Part shown: positions 7,338-16,664 of the stretch, piece by piece
Position numbering within the stretch: position 1 is the stretch's first letter
Layout of the letters: each line of letters begins with the position of its first letter
Assembly: GCF_004005475.1 (NCBI RefSeq)
Contig: NZ_RZTZ01000012.1
Coordinates: forward strand, 1 to 64,000
Length of the DNA stretch: 64,000 bases
Origin: Niallia taxi
Lineage (GTDB): Bacteria > Bacillota > Bacilli > Bacillales > Cytobacillaceae
Direction: 5' to 3'
The notes under the pieces: generated by a model
Told to the model about the DNA's origin: nothing
Seen by the model: the letters and a program-made list of their open reading frames with translations, nothing else
Database searches by the model: none
Made by a program: the position numbers and the translations under genes

Positions 7338-9140
7338 ATGTGTGGTATTGTTGGTATTATCGGAAACCCGGATGCAAAAGAGATTTTATTAAAGGGCCTA
7401 GAAAAGCTTGAATATAGAGGATATGATTCTGCAGGTATTGCTCTTAGCAATGAGGCTGGAGTGAAGGTCTTCAAGGAAAAAGGCAGAATTGCAGATTTGC
7501 GCAGCATTGTGGATGAAACAGTCACTGCTGAAATAGGAATTGGCCATACTCGTTGGGCTACACATGGAGTACCAAGCAGATTAAACGCACATCCGCATAA
7601 AAGTGCTTCTAATCGTTTCACAATTGTTCACAACGGAGTCATTGAAAACTATGATCTGTTAAAAAAGGAATACTTGGCAGATGTTGAAATGAAAAGCGAT
7701 ACGGATACAGAAGTGGTCATTCAGTTGATTGAACACTTTGTTGAAAGCGGCAAAGATGTTAAAGCAGCGTTTGTGCAAACTTTAAAAATGCTAAAAGGCT
7801 CTTATGCTTTTGCATTATTAGATGAACAAAACAAAGATGTAATATATGTTGCCAAAAACAAAAGCCCGCTTCTTGTCGGTCTTGGTGAAGACTTCAATGT
7901 AGTAGCGAGCGATGCGATGGCTATGCTGCAAGTGACAGATCAATATGTTGAGCTTGTAGATAAAGAAATCGTGCTTGTATCAAAAGACAAAGTAGTTATT
8001 GAGACTTTAGATGGAGAAGTTATTTCCCGGGAAGCTTATACGGCAGAATTGGATGCTAGCGATATTGAAAAAGGAACTTACCCACACTATATGTTGAAGG
8101 AAATTGACGAGCAGCCGCTTGCTATTCGCAAAATCATTCAACAATATAGAGCTGAAGATGGGAAGCTGACAATTGATCCGGCTATCATTGATGCTGTTAA
8201 AGCAGCAGACCGTTTGTATATTATTGCTGCAGGTACTTCTTATCATGCAGGTTTGCTCGGTAAGCAATTTATCGAAAGCTTGGCGAAGATTCCAGTAGAG
8301 GTTCATGTTGCGAGTGAATTTAGCTATAATATGCCGTTGCTTTCTGAGAAGCCATTGTTTATCTTTATTACTCAAAGTGGTGAAACAGCGGACAGCAGAG
8401 CTGTGCTTGTGCAAGTGAAGGAGCTTGGTTATCCTGCTATCACGATAACAAATGTTCCTGGTTCTACACTTTCTCGTGAAGCAGATTATACATTGCTTCT
8501 GCACGCTGGCCCTGAAATTGCTGTTGCTTCTACGAAGGCTTACACTGCACAGATGGCAGTATTGTCCATCCTTGCAGAAGTGACAGGAAGAAGCAAAGGC
8601 TATGACAGTAGCTTTGACCTAGTGCATGAGCTAGGTATTATCGCTAACGCAATGGAAGTTGTTTTTGAACAAAAAGAAGAACTTGAAACGATTGCTAGAG
8701 AATACCTGTCTACAACAAGAAATGCATTCTTTATTGGCCGCGGAATCGATTATTATGTTGGTCTAGAAGGTGCGCTTAAGCTAAAAGAAATCTCTTACAT
8801 CCAGGCAGAAGGTTTTGCAGGCGGTGAATTAAAGCACGGCACAATCGCTTTAATCGAAGATGGAACACCAATCATTGCCTTAGCAACACAGGAAAGTGTC
8901 AACTTGAGCATTCGTGGAAACGTTAAAGAGGTAGTTGCACGAGGTGCAAATCCGTGTATCATTTCTATGAAAGGTTTGGAAATGGACGGTGACCGCTTTA
9001 TTGTTCCAGCTGTGCATGAGTTATTGACACCCCTTATCTCTGTATTACCGCTGCAGCTTATCTCTTATTATGCAGCACTTCATAGAGACTGTGACGTTGA
9101 TAAGCCACGCAATTTGGCTAAATCTGTTACTGTTGAATAA
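7338..9140 (+). CDS. glmS: glutamine-fructose-6-phosphate aminotransferase GlmS
   Basis: A 600-residue enzyme making glucosamine-6-phosphate from fructose-6-phosphate and glutamine, the first step to UDP-GlcNAc. The class II amidotransferase domain begins with MCGIVGIIG, where Cys2 becomes the N-terminal nucleophile. GHTRWATHG and NAHPH follow. Two SIS domains make up the C-terminal half ([10 protein letters not shown], then TQSGETADS), and the end is [14 protein letters not shown] chose ATG 7338 because ACGGAGGAAA lies before it, Cys2 must be exposed, and the length equals the family norm; the open frame to 7254 would bury Cys2. The upstream glmS ribozyme controls expression. Confidence 0.97.
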   Translation: MCGIVGIIGNPDAKEILLKGLEKLEYRGYDSAGIALSNEAGVKVFKEKGRIADLRSIVDETVTAEIGIGHTRWATHGVPSRLNAHPHKSASNRFTIVHNGVIENYDLLKKEYLADVEMKSDTDTEVVIQLIEHFVESGKDVKAAFVQTLKMLKGSYAFALLDEQNKDVIYVAKNKSPLLVGLGEDFNVVASDAMAMLQVTDQYVELVDKEIVLVSKDKVVIETLDGEVISREAYTAELDASDIEKGTYPHYMLKEIDEQPLAIRKIIQQYRAEDGKLTIDPAIIDAVKAADRLYIIAAGTSYHAGLLGKQFIESLAKIPVEVHVASEFSYNMPLLSEKPLFIFITQSGETADSRAVLVQVKELGYPAITITNVPGSTLSREADYTLLLHAGPEIAVASTKAYTAQMAVLSILAEVTGRSKGYDSSFDLVHELGIIANAMEVVFEQKEELETIAREYLSTTRNAFFIGRGIDYYVGLEGALKLKEISYIQAEGFAGGELKHGTIALIEDGTPIIALATQESVNLSIRGNVKEVVARGANPCIISMKGLEMDGDRFIVPAVHELLTPLISVLPLQLISYYAALHRDCDVDKPRNLAKSVTVE

Positions 9141-9154
9141 TAGTTATTTAAGTG

Positions 9155-9186
9155 CCCCTGTAGTCTCCAGACTGCAGGGGTTTTTT
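9155..9186 (+). terminator. terminator after glmS
   Basis: CCCCTGTAGTCT / AGACTGCAGGGG with a CC loop and one mismatch is followed by six T. Confidence 0.93.
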
Positions 9187-9241
9187 GTATTAAAAGTAAG
9201 TGTTAACCAAAAAAGCAGATTCTTGTCTTTTAAATAAACAA

Positions 9242-9270
9242 TTGACAGAAAAGTAAAAAACAATTATTAT
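9242..9270 (+). promoter_or_regulatory. promoter of the siderophore uptake operon
   Basis: TTGACA (9242-9247), a 17-base spacer and TATTAT (9265-9270) form a near-consensus sigma-A promoter directly upstream of a Fur box. Confidence 0.85.
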
Positions 9271-9273
9271 AGT

Positions 9274-9292
9274 TGAGAATGATAATCATTGT
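9274..9292 (+). promoter_or_regulatory. Fur box
   Basis: TGAGAATGATAATCATTGT closely matches the 19-base Fur consensus GATAATGATAATCATTATC. It begins four bases after the -10, so Fur with iron would cover the transcription start and repress the importer. Confidence 0.88.
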
Positions 9293-9393
9293 AAAATGTG
9301 GTGAATCGAGCTGTGCTTAACATAAATTATTAAGGAAGTACCTTATCACTTTCGCCACTAATAAACTATTAATATATAAGAGGGGATTAAGTC

Positions 9394-10446
9394 ATGCATA
9401 CAAAACGTAGAAAGCCATTTCTTCAGCTATTGCTATTTTCAATTGTAGCAATCTTGGTTTTAGCAGGTTGCTCCAATTCTTCATCAAATGACTCAGATAA
9501 AAATGAATCTGCTTCTTCCAATTCAGATTCTGAATATCCAATAACAATTAAACACGCTTTAGGCGAAGCGGTTATTGAAAAGAAACCAGAACGTGTTGTT
9601 ACAATTCAATGGGGAAATCAAGATGTGGCTTTAGCTCTTGGAGTGACTCCTGTAGGTTTCTCAGCAGCAAACTTTGGAGTACAAGATGACAGTGGTTTAC
9701 TGCCTTGGACAAAAGAAAAGCTGGACGAGCTTGGTGTGAAAGACCCTAACGTATTCCAAGATACAGACGGACTTGATTTTGAGGCTATTTCAGATGCAAA
9801 GCCTGATGTAATTCTTGCTGCTTACTCTGGTATTACACAAGAAGATTACGATACTCTTTCTGAAATTGCTCCAGTTGTTGCATATCCAACTGCAGCTTGG
9901 GCAACAACTTGGCGTGAACAAGTTGAATTAAATGCAACTGGTATGGGAATGAAAAAAGAGGGCGAACAGCTTATTACAGATATTGAAGATATGCTTAAAG
10001 AGAAAGCATCTAAATACCCTCAAATTGAAGGCAAAAAGGTTGTTTGGGTTAACTTCTCAGCAGATGACTTGTCTAAATTGCATCTTTACACACCAGTTGA
10101 TTCACGTGTTGCCTTCTTAAAAGAACTTGGTCTTGACTATCCAGATAGTGTGAAGGATTTAATTACAGACCCTAACAGTTACTCTCTAGAATTGAGTGCT
10201 GAAAACGTAGAGGCTCTTAATGATGCTGACGTAATTGTTGGTTATGGTAATGATGAGCTATATAACACAATTAAAGCTGATCCATTGCTTGGAAATATTC
10301 CTGCAGTTAAAAGAGGTTCAGTAGCATTTATTGCAAGTGACACACCATTGGTTGCTGCGGGAACACCAACTCCGCTTTCAATCGAATACACTATTGATGA
10401 TTACCTTGAGCTAATTGGCGGAGCAATTGATAAAATAAATGAATAG
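9394..10446 (+). CDS. iron-siderophore ABC transporter, substrate-binding lipoprotein
   Basis: A 350-residue lipoprotein. The signal peptide ends in the lipobox LVLAGC with lipidated Cys26, followed by a Ser/Asn-rich linker. The mature part starts with ITIKHALGEAVIEKKPERVV, the usual opening of a Fe3+-siderophore or heme (PeriBP type III) binding protein, and has SDAKPDVILA and a bridging helix. It captures a ferric siderophore for the two permeases downstream. The Fur box upstream supports an iron function. The siderophore type cannot be told; the permease/ATPase layout resembles B. subtilis yfmCDEF. Confidence 0.9.
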   Translation: MHTKRRKPFLQLLLFSIVAILVLAGCSNSSSNDSDKNESASSNSDSEYPITIKHALGEAVIEKKPERVVTIQWGNQDVALALGVTPVGFSAANFGVQDDSGLLPWTKEKLDELGVKDPNVFQDTDGLDFEAISDAKPDVILAAYSGITQEDYDTLSEIAPVVAYPTAAWATTWREQVELNATGMGMKKEGEQLITDIEDMLKEKASKYPQIEGKKVVWVNFSADDLSKLHLYTPVDSRVAFLKELGLDYPDSVKDLITDPNSYSLELSAENVEALNDADVIVGYGNDELYNTIKADPLLGNIPAVKRGSVAFIASDTPLVAAGTPTPLSIEYTIDDYLELIGGAIDKINE

Positions 10447-10471
10447 TTTCTTCTTTCCAAAAGGTAAACAG

Positions 10472-11479
10472 ATGGACCTGCATGTTCCAAAAAACTTTAA
10501 GCTGACTATAATTTTATCCATTATATTGTTGATTGCTTGTATTGTAGCTTCACTAGCATTTGGTGCTCGTGTAGTCAGTTTTCAAGACATTTTAGATGGT
10601 TTGTCTGGCAAAAATGAAGATTCGTTTGGGGCAAATATTGTACGTAAACGTTTGTCCAGAACAGTTTTCAGTTTGCTATGCGGAGCAGCACTTGGAGTAT
10701 CTGGCGCACTGATGCAGGCTATTACGCGAAATCCACTGGCAGATCCCAGCATACTTGGTGTGAATACTGGTGCATCATTATTTGTAGTTTGTGGACTAGC
10801 ATTCTTTAATATTAGTACAGCAAATCAATATATATGGTTCGCTTTACTGGGAGCAGCATTAACGGCAGCATTTGTTTTTGGAATTGGTTCAATGGGACGG
10901 GGCGGAGCAACACCAATAAAGCTTGTATTGGCGGGAGCTGCAACAACTGCAGCTCTCTCTTCCCTTGTCACCGCTATTTTAATTCCAAATTCTTATGCGA
11001 TGGATCAATTCAGGTTTTGGCAGGTAGGCAGTGTGGGCTCAGGTACATGGGATTCTATCACAACCTTCCTTCCCTTTTTGGCTATTGGCATTCTTATTGC
11101 CTTTATTTCGGCCCCAGCATTGAACGCTCTTGCTTTAGGGGATGATGTTGCAACAGGACTCGGTGTGAGGCCTGGATTTTTGCGTCTTGGAGGAGCAATA
11201 GGCGGAGTTGTGCTATGTGGGGCAGCTACTGCATTAGCAGGTCCTATTGGCTTTATTGGTCTGATGTCTACACATGTGATGAGACTTATTCTTGGCCCGG
11301 ATGTACGTTTTGTAATACCTATGTCAGCTATTACAGGGGCAATTATATTAACGTTTTCTGATGTGATTGGAAGACTAATTGCTAGTCCTGGAGAACTCGA
11401 GGTTGGTGTAGTTACGGCATTTATAGGTGCACCGATCCTAATTATATTAGCTAAGAAATCGAAAGTGCGGTCATTATGA
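10472..11479 (+). CDS. iron-siderophore ABC transporter permease (FecCD family), first
   Basis: A 335-residue FecCD-type permease with about nine to ten membrane helices. It carries the family pattern RLSRTVFSLLCGAALGVSGALMQ... NPLADPSILG and the GLMSTHVMRLILGPD coupling region that contacts the ATPase. I preferred ATG 10472, with AAAGGTAA upstream, to the in-frame ATG 10439, which overlaps the binding-protein gene and lacks a ribosome site. The stop overlaps the next gene by four bases. It partners the second permease as a heterodimeric channel. Confidence 0.9.
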   Translation: MDLHVPKNFKLTIILSIILLIACIVASLAFGARVVSFQDILDGLSGKNEDSFGANIVRKRLSRTVFSLLCGAALGVSGALMQAITRNPLADPSILGVNTGASLFVVCGLAFFNISTANQYIWFALLGAALTAAFVFGIGSMGRGGATPIKLVLAGAATTAALSSLVTAILIPNSYAMDQFRFWQVGSVGSGTWDSITTFLPFLAIGILIAFISAPALNALALGDDVATGLGVRPGFLRLGGAIGGVVLCGAATALAGPIGFIGLMSTHVMRLILGPDVRFVIPMSAITGAIILTFSDVIGRLIASPGELEVGVVTAFIGAPILIILAKKSKVRSL

Positions 11480-12513
11480 AAAATCAATTTGGTGAAATAA
11501 ACTTTATTATGACAGGCATCAGGAAAAGACGGCGGCGCTGGATACAAGTTACTAGCTTACTGTTTGTGCTAACTTGTATTCTTTGCTGCGCGATGCTATT
11601 GCTTGGAAACACTATTTATCCGATTCAGGAAGTGATTCGTTCCCTTTCCGGTGAGCGGATTGCAGGTGTTACTTTTGCTGTAAATACGATACGTTTACCA
11701 AGAATGCTAGCTGGTTTATTTGCTGGGTTTGCTTTCGGCGTTGCAGGCTACATCTTTCAAACAATGCTGCAAAATCCACTTGCAAACCCAAACGTATTAG
11801 GTATAACATCTGGCTCAAGTGCTGCGGCTGTTTTATGTATTACGATGTTCCATACGAGTAATGCAGTTGTTTCCTTTGCTTCTGTTATTGCAGGTCTCAT
11901 TACGGTTGTTTTTATGTATTTGCTTTCTCGGGGAAAATCCTTTTCGATTGGCCGGTTAATACTTATTGGGATAGGGATACAGGCTATACTTGACGCAGTC
12001 ATATCCTATCTTTTGCTAATTGGTTCACAGCAGGATATTCCAGCAGCACTTAGATGGCTTAATGGCAGTCTTAATGGTTCAAAAATAGATGAATTGCCGC
12101 CACTTATTATTACAGTCGTTATATTTACTCCAATTGTTCTCTTGTTAGGTAAACAATTGAATATTTTGGAGCTTGGTGAGCAAATGGCATCTTCGCTTGG
12201 TGTCTCAACAGATAAAACAAGAGTTTTACTTATTGTCAGTTCTGTCTTTATGATTGCTATTGCAACAGCTACAACGGGTCCCATTGCGTTTGTCTCCTTC
12301 CTTGCAGGACCGATTGCTAATAGATTAGTAGGCACTGGATTCTCTAATATTTTGCCGGCAGGTCTTGTAGGAGCCAGCTTAGTTTTAGTAGCAGATTTAG
12401 TTGGACAATTTGCATTTGTATACAGATTTCCAGTCGGTGTCATAACAGGCTTGCTTGGTGCACCATACTTAATCTTGCTATTAATTCGAATGAATCGGAA
12501 GGGAGAATTGTAA
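11476..12513 (+). CDS. iron-siderophore ABC transporter permease (FecCD family), second
   Basis: A 345-residue FecCD permease, paralogous to the one before it. It has RLPRMLAGLFAGFAFGVAGYIFQ and NPLANPNVLGITSG in the N-terminal half and FVSFLAGPIANRLVG in the coupling region. Several membrane helices are evident. The ATGA overlap with the upstream gene and the one-base overlap (TAATG) with the ATPase gene show tight translational coupling in a four-gene operon. Confidence 0.9.
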   Translation: MKNQFGEINFIMTGIRKRRRRWIQVTSLLFVLTCILCCAMLLLGNTIYPIQEVIRSLSGERIAGVTFAVNTIRLPRMLAGLFAGFAFGVAGYIFQTMLQNPLANPNVLGITSGSSAAAVLCITMFHTSNAVVSFASVIAGLITVVFMYLLSRGKSFSIGRLILIGIGIQAILDAVISYLLLIGSQQDIPAALRWLNGSLNGSKIDELPPLIITVVIFTPIVLLLGKQLNILELGEQMASSLGVSTDKTRVLLIVSSVFMIAIATATTGPIAFVSFLAGPIANRLVGTGFSNILPAGLVGASLVLVADLVGQFAFVYRFPVGVITGLLGAPYLILLLIRMNRKGEL

Positions 12514-13316
12514 TGGAAACGATACATGATTTTCGAGCGCAAAAATTAATAGCAGGCTACGATAATAAAATGATATTAAACGAAATTGAGCTGAAAATTC
12601 CCAGCAATAAAATCAGTGTTATTATCGGAGCAAATGGCTGCGGGAAATCGACACTGCTAAAAACCTTGGCTAAATTAATTAAGCCATCATCTGGTGAGGT
12701 TACTCTTGATGGTAAAGCAATCAGCAAAATTCCACCAAAACAATTAGCACGGGTTTTAGGTATATTACCGCAATCGCCGGTTGTTCCAGAAGGGATAACA
12801 GTAGCCGATTTAATTGGCCGTGGAAGATTCCCGCATCAATCATTGTTAAGTGGCTGGTCGAAAAAGGATTATGATGCGGTTGCAGAAGCAATGGAAATCA
12901 TGAAGATTACAGAGTTTGCAAATCATGACATTGATGAGCTGTCAGGCGGTCAAAGACAACGTGTCTGGATTGCAATGGCACTCGCACAGCAAACGGATAT
13001 TTTATTTCTAGATGAGCCGACAACCTTTTTAGATATTACGTATCAAGTGGAGATATTAGATTTGTTAACAGATCTTAATCGGAAATACGGCACGACAATT
13101 GTGATGGTTCTTCATGATATCAATTTGTCAGCTCGTTATGCTGACTATATATTTGCTCTTGAAAAGGGCAAGCTTGTAGGAGAAGGAAAGCCATCCGAGA
13201 TAATTACAAGTACATTAGTAAAAGAGATATTTGGTCTGAATTGTACGGTTATTAATGACCCTGTTTCAGCAACACCTTTAGTTGTACCTAAAGGCAGATA
13301 TCATGTTAAACCATAA
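12513..13316 (+). CDS. iron-siderophore ABC transporter ATP-binding protein
   Basis: A 267-residue ATPase of the FecE/FhuC type. Walker A GANGCGKST is at residues 39-47, the signature LSGGQRQRVWIA is near 142, Walker B ILFLDEPT is near 162, and an H-loop His is in MVLHDINLSARYAD. It powers import through the two FecCD permeases. It is the last gene of the Fur-controlled operon, followed directly by a strong terminator. Confidence 0.93.
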   Translation: METIHDFRAQKLIAGYDNKMILNEIELKIPSNKISVIIGANGCGKSTLLKTLAKLIKPSSGEVTLDGKAISKIPPKQLARVLGILPQSPVVPEGITVADLIGRGRFPHQSLLSGWSKKDYDAVAEAMEIMKITEFANHDIDELSGGQRQRVWIAMALAQQTDILFLDEPTTFLDITYQVEILDLLTDLNRKYGTTIVMVLHDINLSARYADYIFALEKGKLVGEGKPSEIITSTLVKEIFGLNCTVINDPVSATPLVVPKGRYHVKP

Positions 13317-13324
13317 TAGCGATC

Positions 13325-13354
13325 CCTCCAGTTTAAAATGACTGGAGGTTTTTT
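13325..13354 (+). terminator. terminator of the siderophore operon
   Basis: CCTCCAGT / ACTGGAGG around an 8-base loop is followed by six T. Confidence 0.93.
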
Positions 13355-13478
13355 ATTTTAGCTCGTTTAGGTCTTGGTGCTTATTTTAGCTGTATTGTAA
13401 CTTTTTAAAAGGATATTCGTAAAGCCTCTCGAAAAGGTTTGATAGTAAGCTATAAATTAATTAAGAGGAGGAGTTAGA

Positions 13479-14162
13479 ATGTCTTTAAACAAATACGGTG
13501 TGCTAAAGGGCAAAGCAGTTGATGTGATGATGGGAAGCGGAGAAAATCCTCATTATCAAATTCATATACGGGACGAAGAAGGCGTTGATTACCGGATTGC
13601 AGTCAATATTGAGTCACAGTCGTATCCGTCTGAGGTTCTTTTCTATGTGGGAGAAGATTTTAATTCAGAGGACATCTCTAAGCTGCCTGCGTTAAAACAT
13701 GGGTTTACGCTAATAAAAGAAAATAACCCTGACATTGGACTTGATTATGTTAGAGGCAATCTCTTTGATCCTCAAAAAATGGTTCCACTACCAGCAGATA
13801 TTGATGGGGCGGACAATGACCTGAATGAGAAGCTGCAGTTTTATGTGAAAGAGGCGCTTGAACGGGATGCGGTTATCTATGCTTTTGGGGAAAGATGGGG
13901 GCCAGAGAATACTTTGGCTGATCGTTATTTCCACTTTAAGCCTGGTAATGGCATTCATGATATTCATATGAATCAAGGCAATGTGGGCAGATGGAAAAAG
14001 GATAATGGTGTTTGGCAGGATGGCGGCATCCTTATTCACTTTGAGGAGGAAAATCGCTGGGTAGGTATTTTTCTTGCGTTCCAATCACAATCATGGTGCA
14101 CAGATGAAAACGGACATGCTATTAAGCCTGTGGAGGAATGCAGTTATTTAACGGTAAAGTAA
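13479..14162 (+). CDS. yukJ: YukJ-like protein (DUF2278)
   Basis: A 227-residue cytosolic protein starting MSLNKYGVLKGKAVDVMMG, with NPHYQIHI, YRIAVNIES and a C-terminal half containing YAFGERWGPE and GIHDIHMNQGN. This matches the DUF2278/YukJ family of about 225 residues, whose biochemical role is not established. No signal peptide or membrane segment is present. AAGAGGAGGAG before the ATG gives a strong ribosome site. The aadK-like gene follows within about 13 bases, so the two are probably co-transcribed. Confidence 0.8.
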   Translation: MSLNKYGVLKGKAVDVMMGSGENPHYQIHIRDEEGVDYRIAVNIESQSYPSEVLFYVGEDFNSEDISKLPALKHGFTLIKENNPDIGLDYVRGNLFDPQKMVPLPADIDGADNDLNEKLQFYVKEALERDAVIYAFGERWGPENTLADRYFHFKPGNGIHDIHMNQGNVGRWKKDNGVWQDGGILIHFEEENRWVGIFLAFQSQSWCTDENGHAIKPVEECSYLTVK

Positions 14163-14178
14163 AGGGGTGTGCGTCATT
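14161..14178 (+). promoter_or_regulatory. ribosome-binding site and probable AUU start of aadK
   Basis: AAAGGGGTG (14161-14169) is a strong Shine-Dalgarno sequence, followed after six or seven bases by ATT (14176-14178) in frame. ATT is where homologues begin (MRSEQEM). The only in-frame GTG (14167) lies inside the Shine-Dalgarno sequence itself, and there is no in-frame ATG or TTG until residue 6. Confidence 0.7.
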
Positions 14179-15057
14179 AGATCAGAACAAGAAATGCTTG
14201 AGCTTATCCTTACTGTAGCTAAAGGCGATGACAGAATTAGAGCGGTGTATATGAATGGATCAAGAGCAAACCCAAAGGTAAAAAAGGATATTCTGCAGGA
14301 TTATGATATCGTTTATGTTGTCACAGAAACAGGACTCTTTATAGGGGATGAAGCATGGATCCAAGTGTTTGGCGAGCTTATCATGATACAGGAGCCTGAT
14401 AGGATGGATTTAGCTGCTGGTCTTGAGGTGGACGTGAGCAGATCATATAGTTATTTAATGCTGTTTACAGACGGCAACCGGATTGACCTTCATATTGAAA
14501 CAAAGGAAGCGATGCTTGAGCAATATGGAAAAGATTCACTGACAATACCTTTGCTTGATAAGGACGGAATTCTCCTGGAAATACCATTTGCCTCTGATGA
14601 CAGCTATCATATAAAGGAACCAACTGCTATACGATATTTCCATGTTTGCAATGAGTTTTGGTGGTGTCAGCAAAATGTTGCAAAAGGAATATGGCGCAAG
14701 GAGATTCCATATGCCAAAAATATGGCAGAAACAATTGTCAGACCTATGCTTGATGAAATGGTGTCATGGTGGATTGGCATGAAGCACCATTTCCAGGTGA
14801 GCTCAGGCAAGATGGGTAAATATTTTCATGAACTTTTACCAGAGGAATATTGGAATATGTATAGGCAGACATATGGGGACAGTAGAGAAGAAAATATGTG
14901 GCAGTCCTTATTTATGATGAATGACTTGTTCAGGCTTCTGGGAGAAGAGGTAGCAAAGCAGCAGAATTTAAGTTATCCAGCCGAAGATGATATAAAAATG
15001 ACGAAATTTTTGAAGCGACTCAGGAGCATGCCTATTCATGCAGAAAATATCTTTTAA
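14176..15057 (+). CDS. aadK: AadK-type aminoglycoside 6-adenylyltransferase
   Basis: About 293 residues. The N-terminus (M)RSEQEMLELIL and the nucleotidyltransferase motif NGSRANPKVKKDILQDYDIVY (Gly-Ser, then Asp-Tyr-Asp metal ligands) match AadK / ANT(6) proteins, which adenylate streptomycin at the 6-OH using ATP. Conserved later stretches include CNEFWW, AETIVRPMLDEM and GKMGKYFHELLPEEYW. The likely start is an AUU codon; the alternative is GTG 14167, adding MCV. Chromosomal AadK homologues often give only weak streptomycin resistance, so phenotype is uncertain. It sits four bases after yukJ. Confidence 0.85.
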   Translation: MRSEQEMLELILTVAKGDDRIRAVYMNGSRANPKVKKDILQDYDIVYVVTETGLFIGDEAWIQVFGELIMIQEPDRMDLAAGLEVDVSRSYSYLMLFTDGNRIDLHIETKEAMLEQYGKDSLTIPLLDKDGILLEIPFASDDSYHIKEPTAIRYFHVCNEFWWCQQNVAKGIWRKEIPYAKNMAETIVRPMLDEMVSWWIGMKHHFQVSSGKMGKYFHELLPEEYWNMYRQTYGDSREENMWQSLFMMNDLFRLLGEEVAKQQNLSYPAEDDIKMTKFLKRLRSMPIHAENIF

Positions 15058-15078
15058 GGACTGTGGTCTTTATTTTTG
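15056..15078 (+). terminator. weak terminator after aadK
   Basis: A short stem AAGGAC/GTCTTT with one wobble is followed by ATTTTTGTTTT. The stem is weak, but its position right after the stop codon fits. Confidence 0.4.
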
Positions 15079-15159
15079 TTTTCCCTTTCGATATAGTTAG
15101 AAGATAGAATTGCACACAGGTAAAAGAGGCAGTTTTCTAGCGCTAAGGGGGAATACTTC

Positions 15160-15870
15160 ATGAGAAAATACAAAACATTGCTGTTTGATGTAGATGATAC
15201 TTTATTGGATTTTGCTGCAGCTGAGCGAGCGTCACTGAGTATGCTGCTGGAAAGCCAAGGAGTTCTATATGATGCTGAAAACCATAAAATTTATTCACAA
15301 ATTAACAAACGACTTTGGAAGTCCTTTGAAGAAGGGCTGATTTCAAGTGATGAATTGTTCAACACGCGCTTTACCCTGCTGTTTAAGGAGCTTGGAAAGT
15401 CGGTTGACGGTCCGGAATTGGAAAAGCATTACCGCAGGGGACTTGGAGAGGGACATTATCTCATGAGTGGTGCGTTGGAAGTTATTACAGAACTGAAGGA
15501 CCATTTTGATTTGTATATTGTGACAAATGGTATTTCACAAACACAGGATCGACGTTTAAAGCTGTCAGGGCTTTTTCCAGCTTTTAAAGCTGTTTTTGTA
15601 TCGGAGGATACAGGCTTCCAGAAACCGATGAAGGGTTTTTTTGACTTTGTTTTTGAGAGAATTCCTAATTGCGAATTAAGTGAAACACTGATTATTGGAG
15701 ACTCATTAACTGCAGATATTAAAGGTGGCATTTTAGCAGGTATTGATACTTGTTGGGTGAATCCTAATGATATTGAAAACACCACAGAATGGAAGCCTAC
15801 CTATGAAGTGAAGAGCTTGGATGAGCTTTACAATGTTTTAGAAGTTACAAGGAAGACAGAATCTGTTTAA
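15160..15870 (+). CDS. yfnB: YjjG-type HAD noncanonical pyrimidine nucleotidase
   Basis: A 236-residue HAD hydrolase. Motif I is LLFDVDDTLLDF (nucleophile Asp and the acid/base Asp two residues on), motif II is IVTNG, motif III is the Lys in GFQKPMKGFFD, and motif IV is IIGDSLTADIKGG. A helical cap at about residues 15-95 fits the YjjG/YfnB group, which dephosphorylates noncanonical pyrimidine nucleotides and other small phosphates. GGGGGAA-type spacing precedes the ATG. It is flanked by terminators and probably monocistronic. Confidence 0.87.
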   Translation: MRKYKTLLFDVDDTLLDFAAAERASLSMLLESQGVLYDAENHKIYSQINKRLWKSFEEGLISSDELFNTRFTLLFKELGKSVDGPELEKHYRRGLGEGHYLMSGALEVITELKDHFDLYIVTNGISQTQDRRLKLSGLFPAFKAVFVSEDTGFQKPMKGFFDFVFERIPNCELSETLIIGDSLTADIKGGILAGIDTCWVNPNDIENTTEWKPTYEVKSLDELYNVLEVTRKTESV

Positions 15871-15877
15871 TAGTTGA

Positions 15878-15904
15878 GCCATCTTTTGCAGATGGCTTTT
15901 TTTT
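15878..15904 (+). terminator. terminator after yfnB
   Basis: GCCATCT / AGATGGC with a TTTGC loop is followed by eight T. Confidence 0.93.
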
Positions 15905-15977
15905 ATAGAATCAAACTATTTGAAGTTTTTATAGGTCGAATGAGACAATCTATATAGAAGAAAGGGAGGTCATATAT

Positions 15978-16625
15978 ATGAAAACTTTAGTCGTAGGTGC
16001 AAACGGGAAGATAGGAAAAATCCTTGTAGATTTACTTAAGGAAGAGGATAAGCACACTGTCAGGGCAATGGTTCGTTCAGCAGAGCAAAAGGAAGCTTAC
16101 ACAAGCCAAGGTGTGGAAGCAGTGCTTGCAGACTTAGAAGGAAGTGTCGACGAGTTGAGCAAAGCAATGGAAGGCTGTGATGCGATTGTGTTTACTGCTG
16201 GGTCAGGTGGAAGCACTGGTGCTGATAAGACGTTATTAATTGATTTAGACGGTGCTGTGAAAACGATAGAGGCAGCTGAAAAGGCGGGAATTGAACGCTT
16301 TATAATGGTTAGTGCTTTACAGGCACAAACAAGAGAAAACTGGAATGAGCATATATTACCTTACTATGTTGCTAAGCATTATGCTGACCGCATGTTACTC
16401 GCTAGCAAGCTTAATTATACAATTATCAGACCAGGTGGACTTACAGATGAACCTGGTACAGGACTGGTGCAAATTGAAGAAAACCTTACAAGGGGTTATA
16501 TTCCGAGAGCAGATGTTGCAAAAGTGATAGTGGCATCACTTGATGATTCAAGAACATATAAGCGTTCCTTTGATTTGGTTTCAGGGGAAGCACAACTACC
16601 AGAAGCTTTTAATGGTTTGGCATAA
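15978..16625 (+). CDS. yhfK: NAD(P)-binding SDR-fold protein, YhfK-like
   Basis: A 215-residue atypical short-chain dehydrogenase/reductase. The Rossmann motif GANGKIGKIL is at residues 8-17, AIVFTAGSGG follows the fourth strand, and the C-terminus has YTIIRPGGLTDEPGTGLV. This size and pattern match YhfK and related NAD(P)H-binding proteins (PF13460 type). The substrate is unknown. GAAAGGGAGG lies just upstream of the ATG. It ends at a bidirectional terminator shared with cysI. Confidence 0.8.
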   Translation: MKTLVVGANGKIGKILVDLLKEEDKHTVRAMVRSAEQKEAYTSQGVEAVLADLEGSVDELSKAMEGCDAIVFTAGSGGSTGADKTLLIDLDGAVKTIEAAEKAGIERFIMVSALQAQTRENWNEHILPYYVAKHYADRMLLASKLNYTIIRPGGLTDEPGTGLVQIEENLTRGYIPRADVAKVIVASLDDSRTYKRSFDLVSGEAQLPEAFNGLA

Positions 16626-16626
16626 T

Positions 16627-16658
16627 AAAACGAGATAGGATTTTTCCTATCTCGTTTT
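16627..16658. terminator. bidirectional terminator between yhfK and cysI
   Basis: A perfect stem AAAACGAGATAGGA / TCCTATCTCGTTTT with a TTTT loop gives a U-run for transcripts in both directions. Confidence 0.92.
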
Positions 16659-16664
16659 GTTTGT

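Noticed and set aside
8007-8504. A 165-codon minus-strand frame inside glmS
   Set aside because: It lies opposite a highly conserved gene, with a cysteine-rich, low-plausibility protein and no ribosome site.
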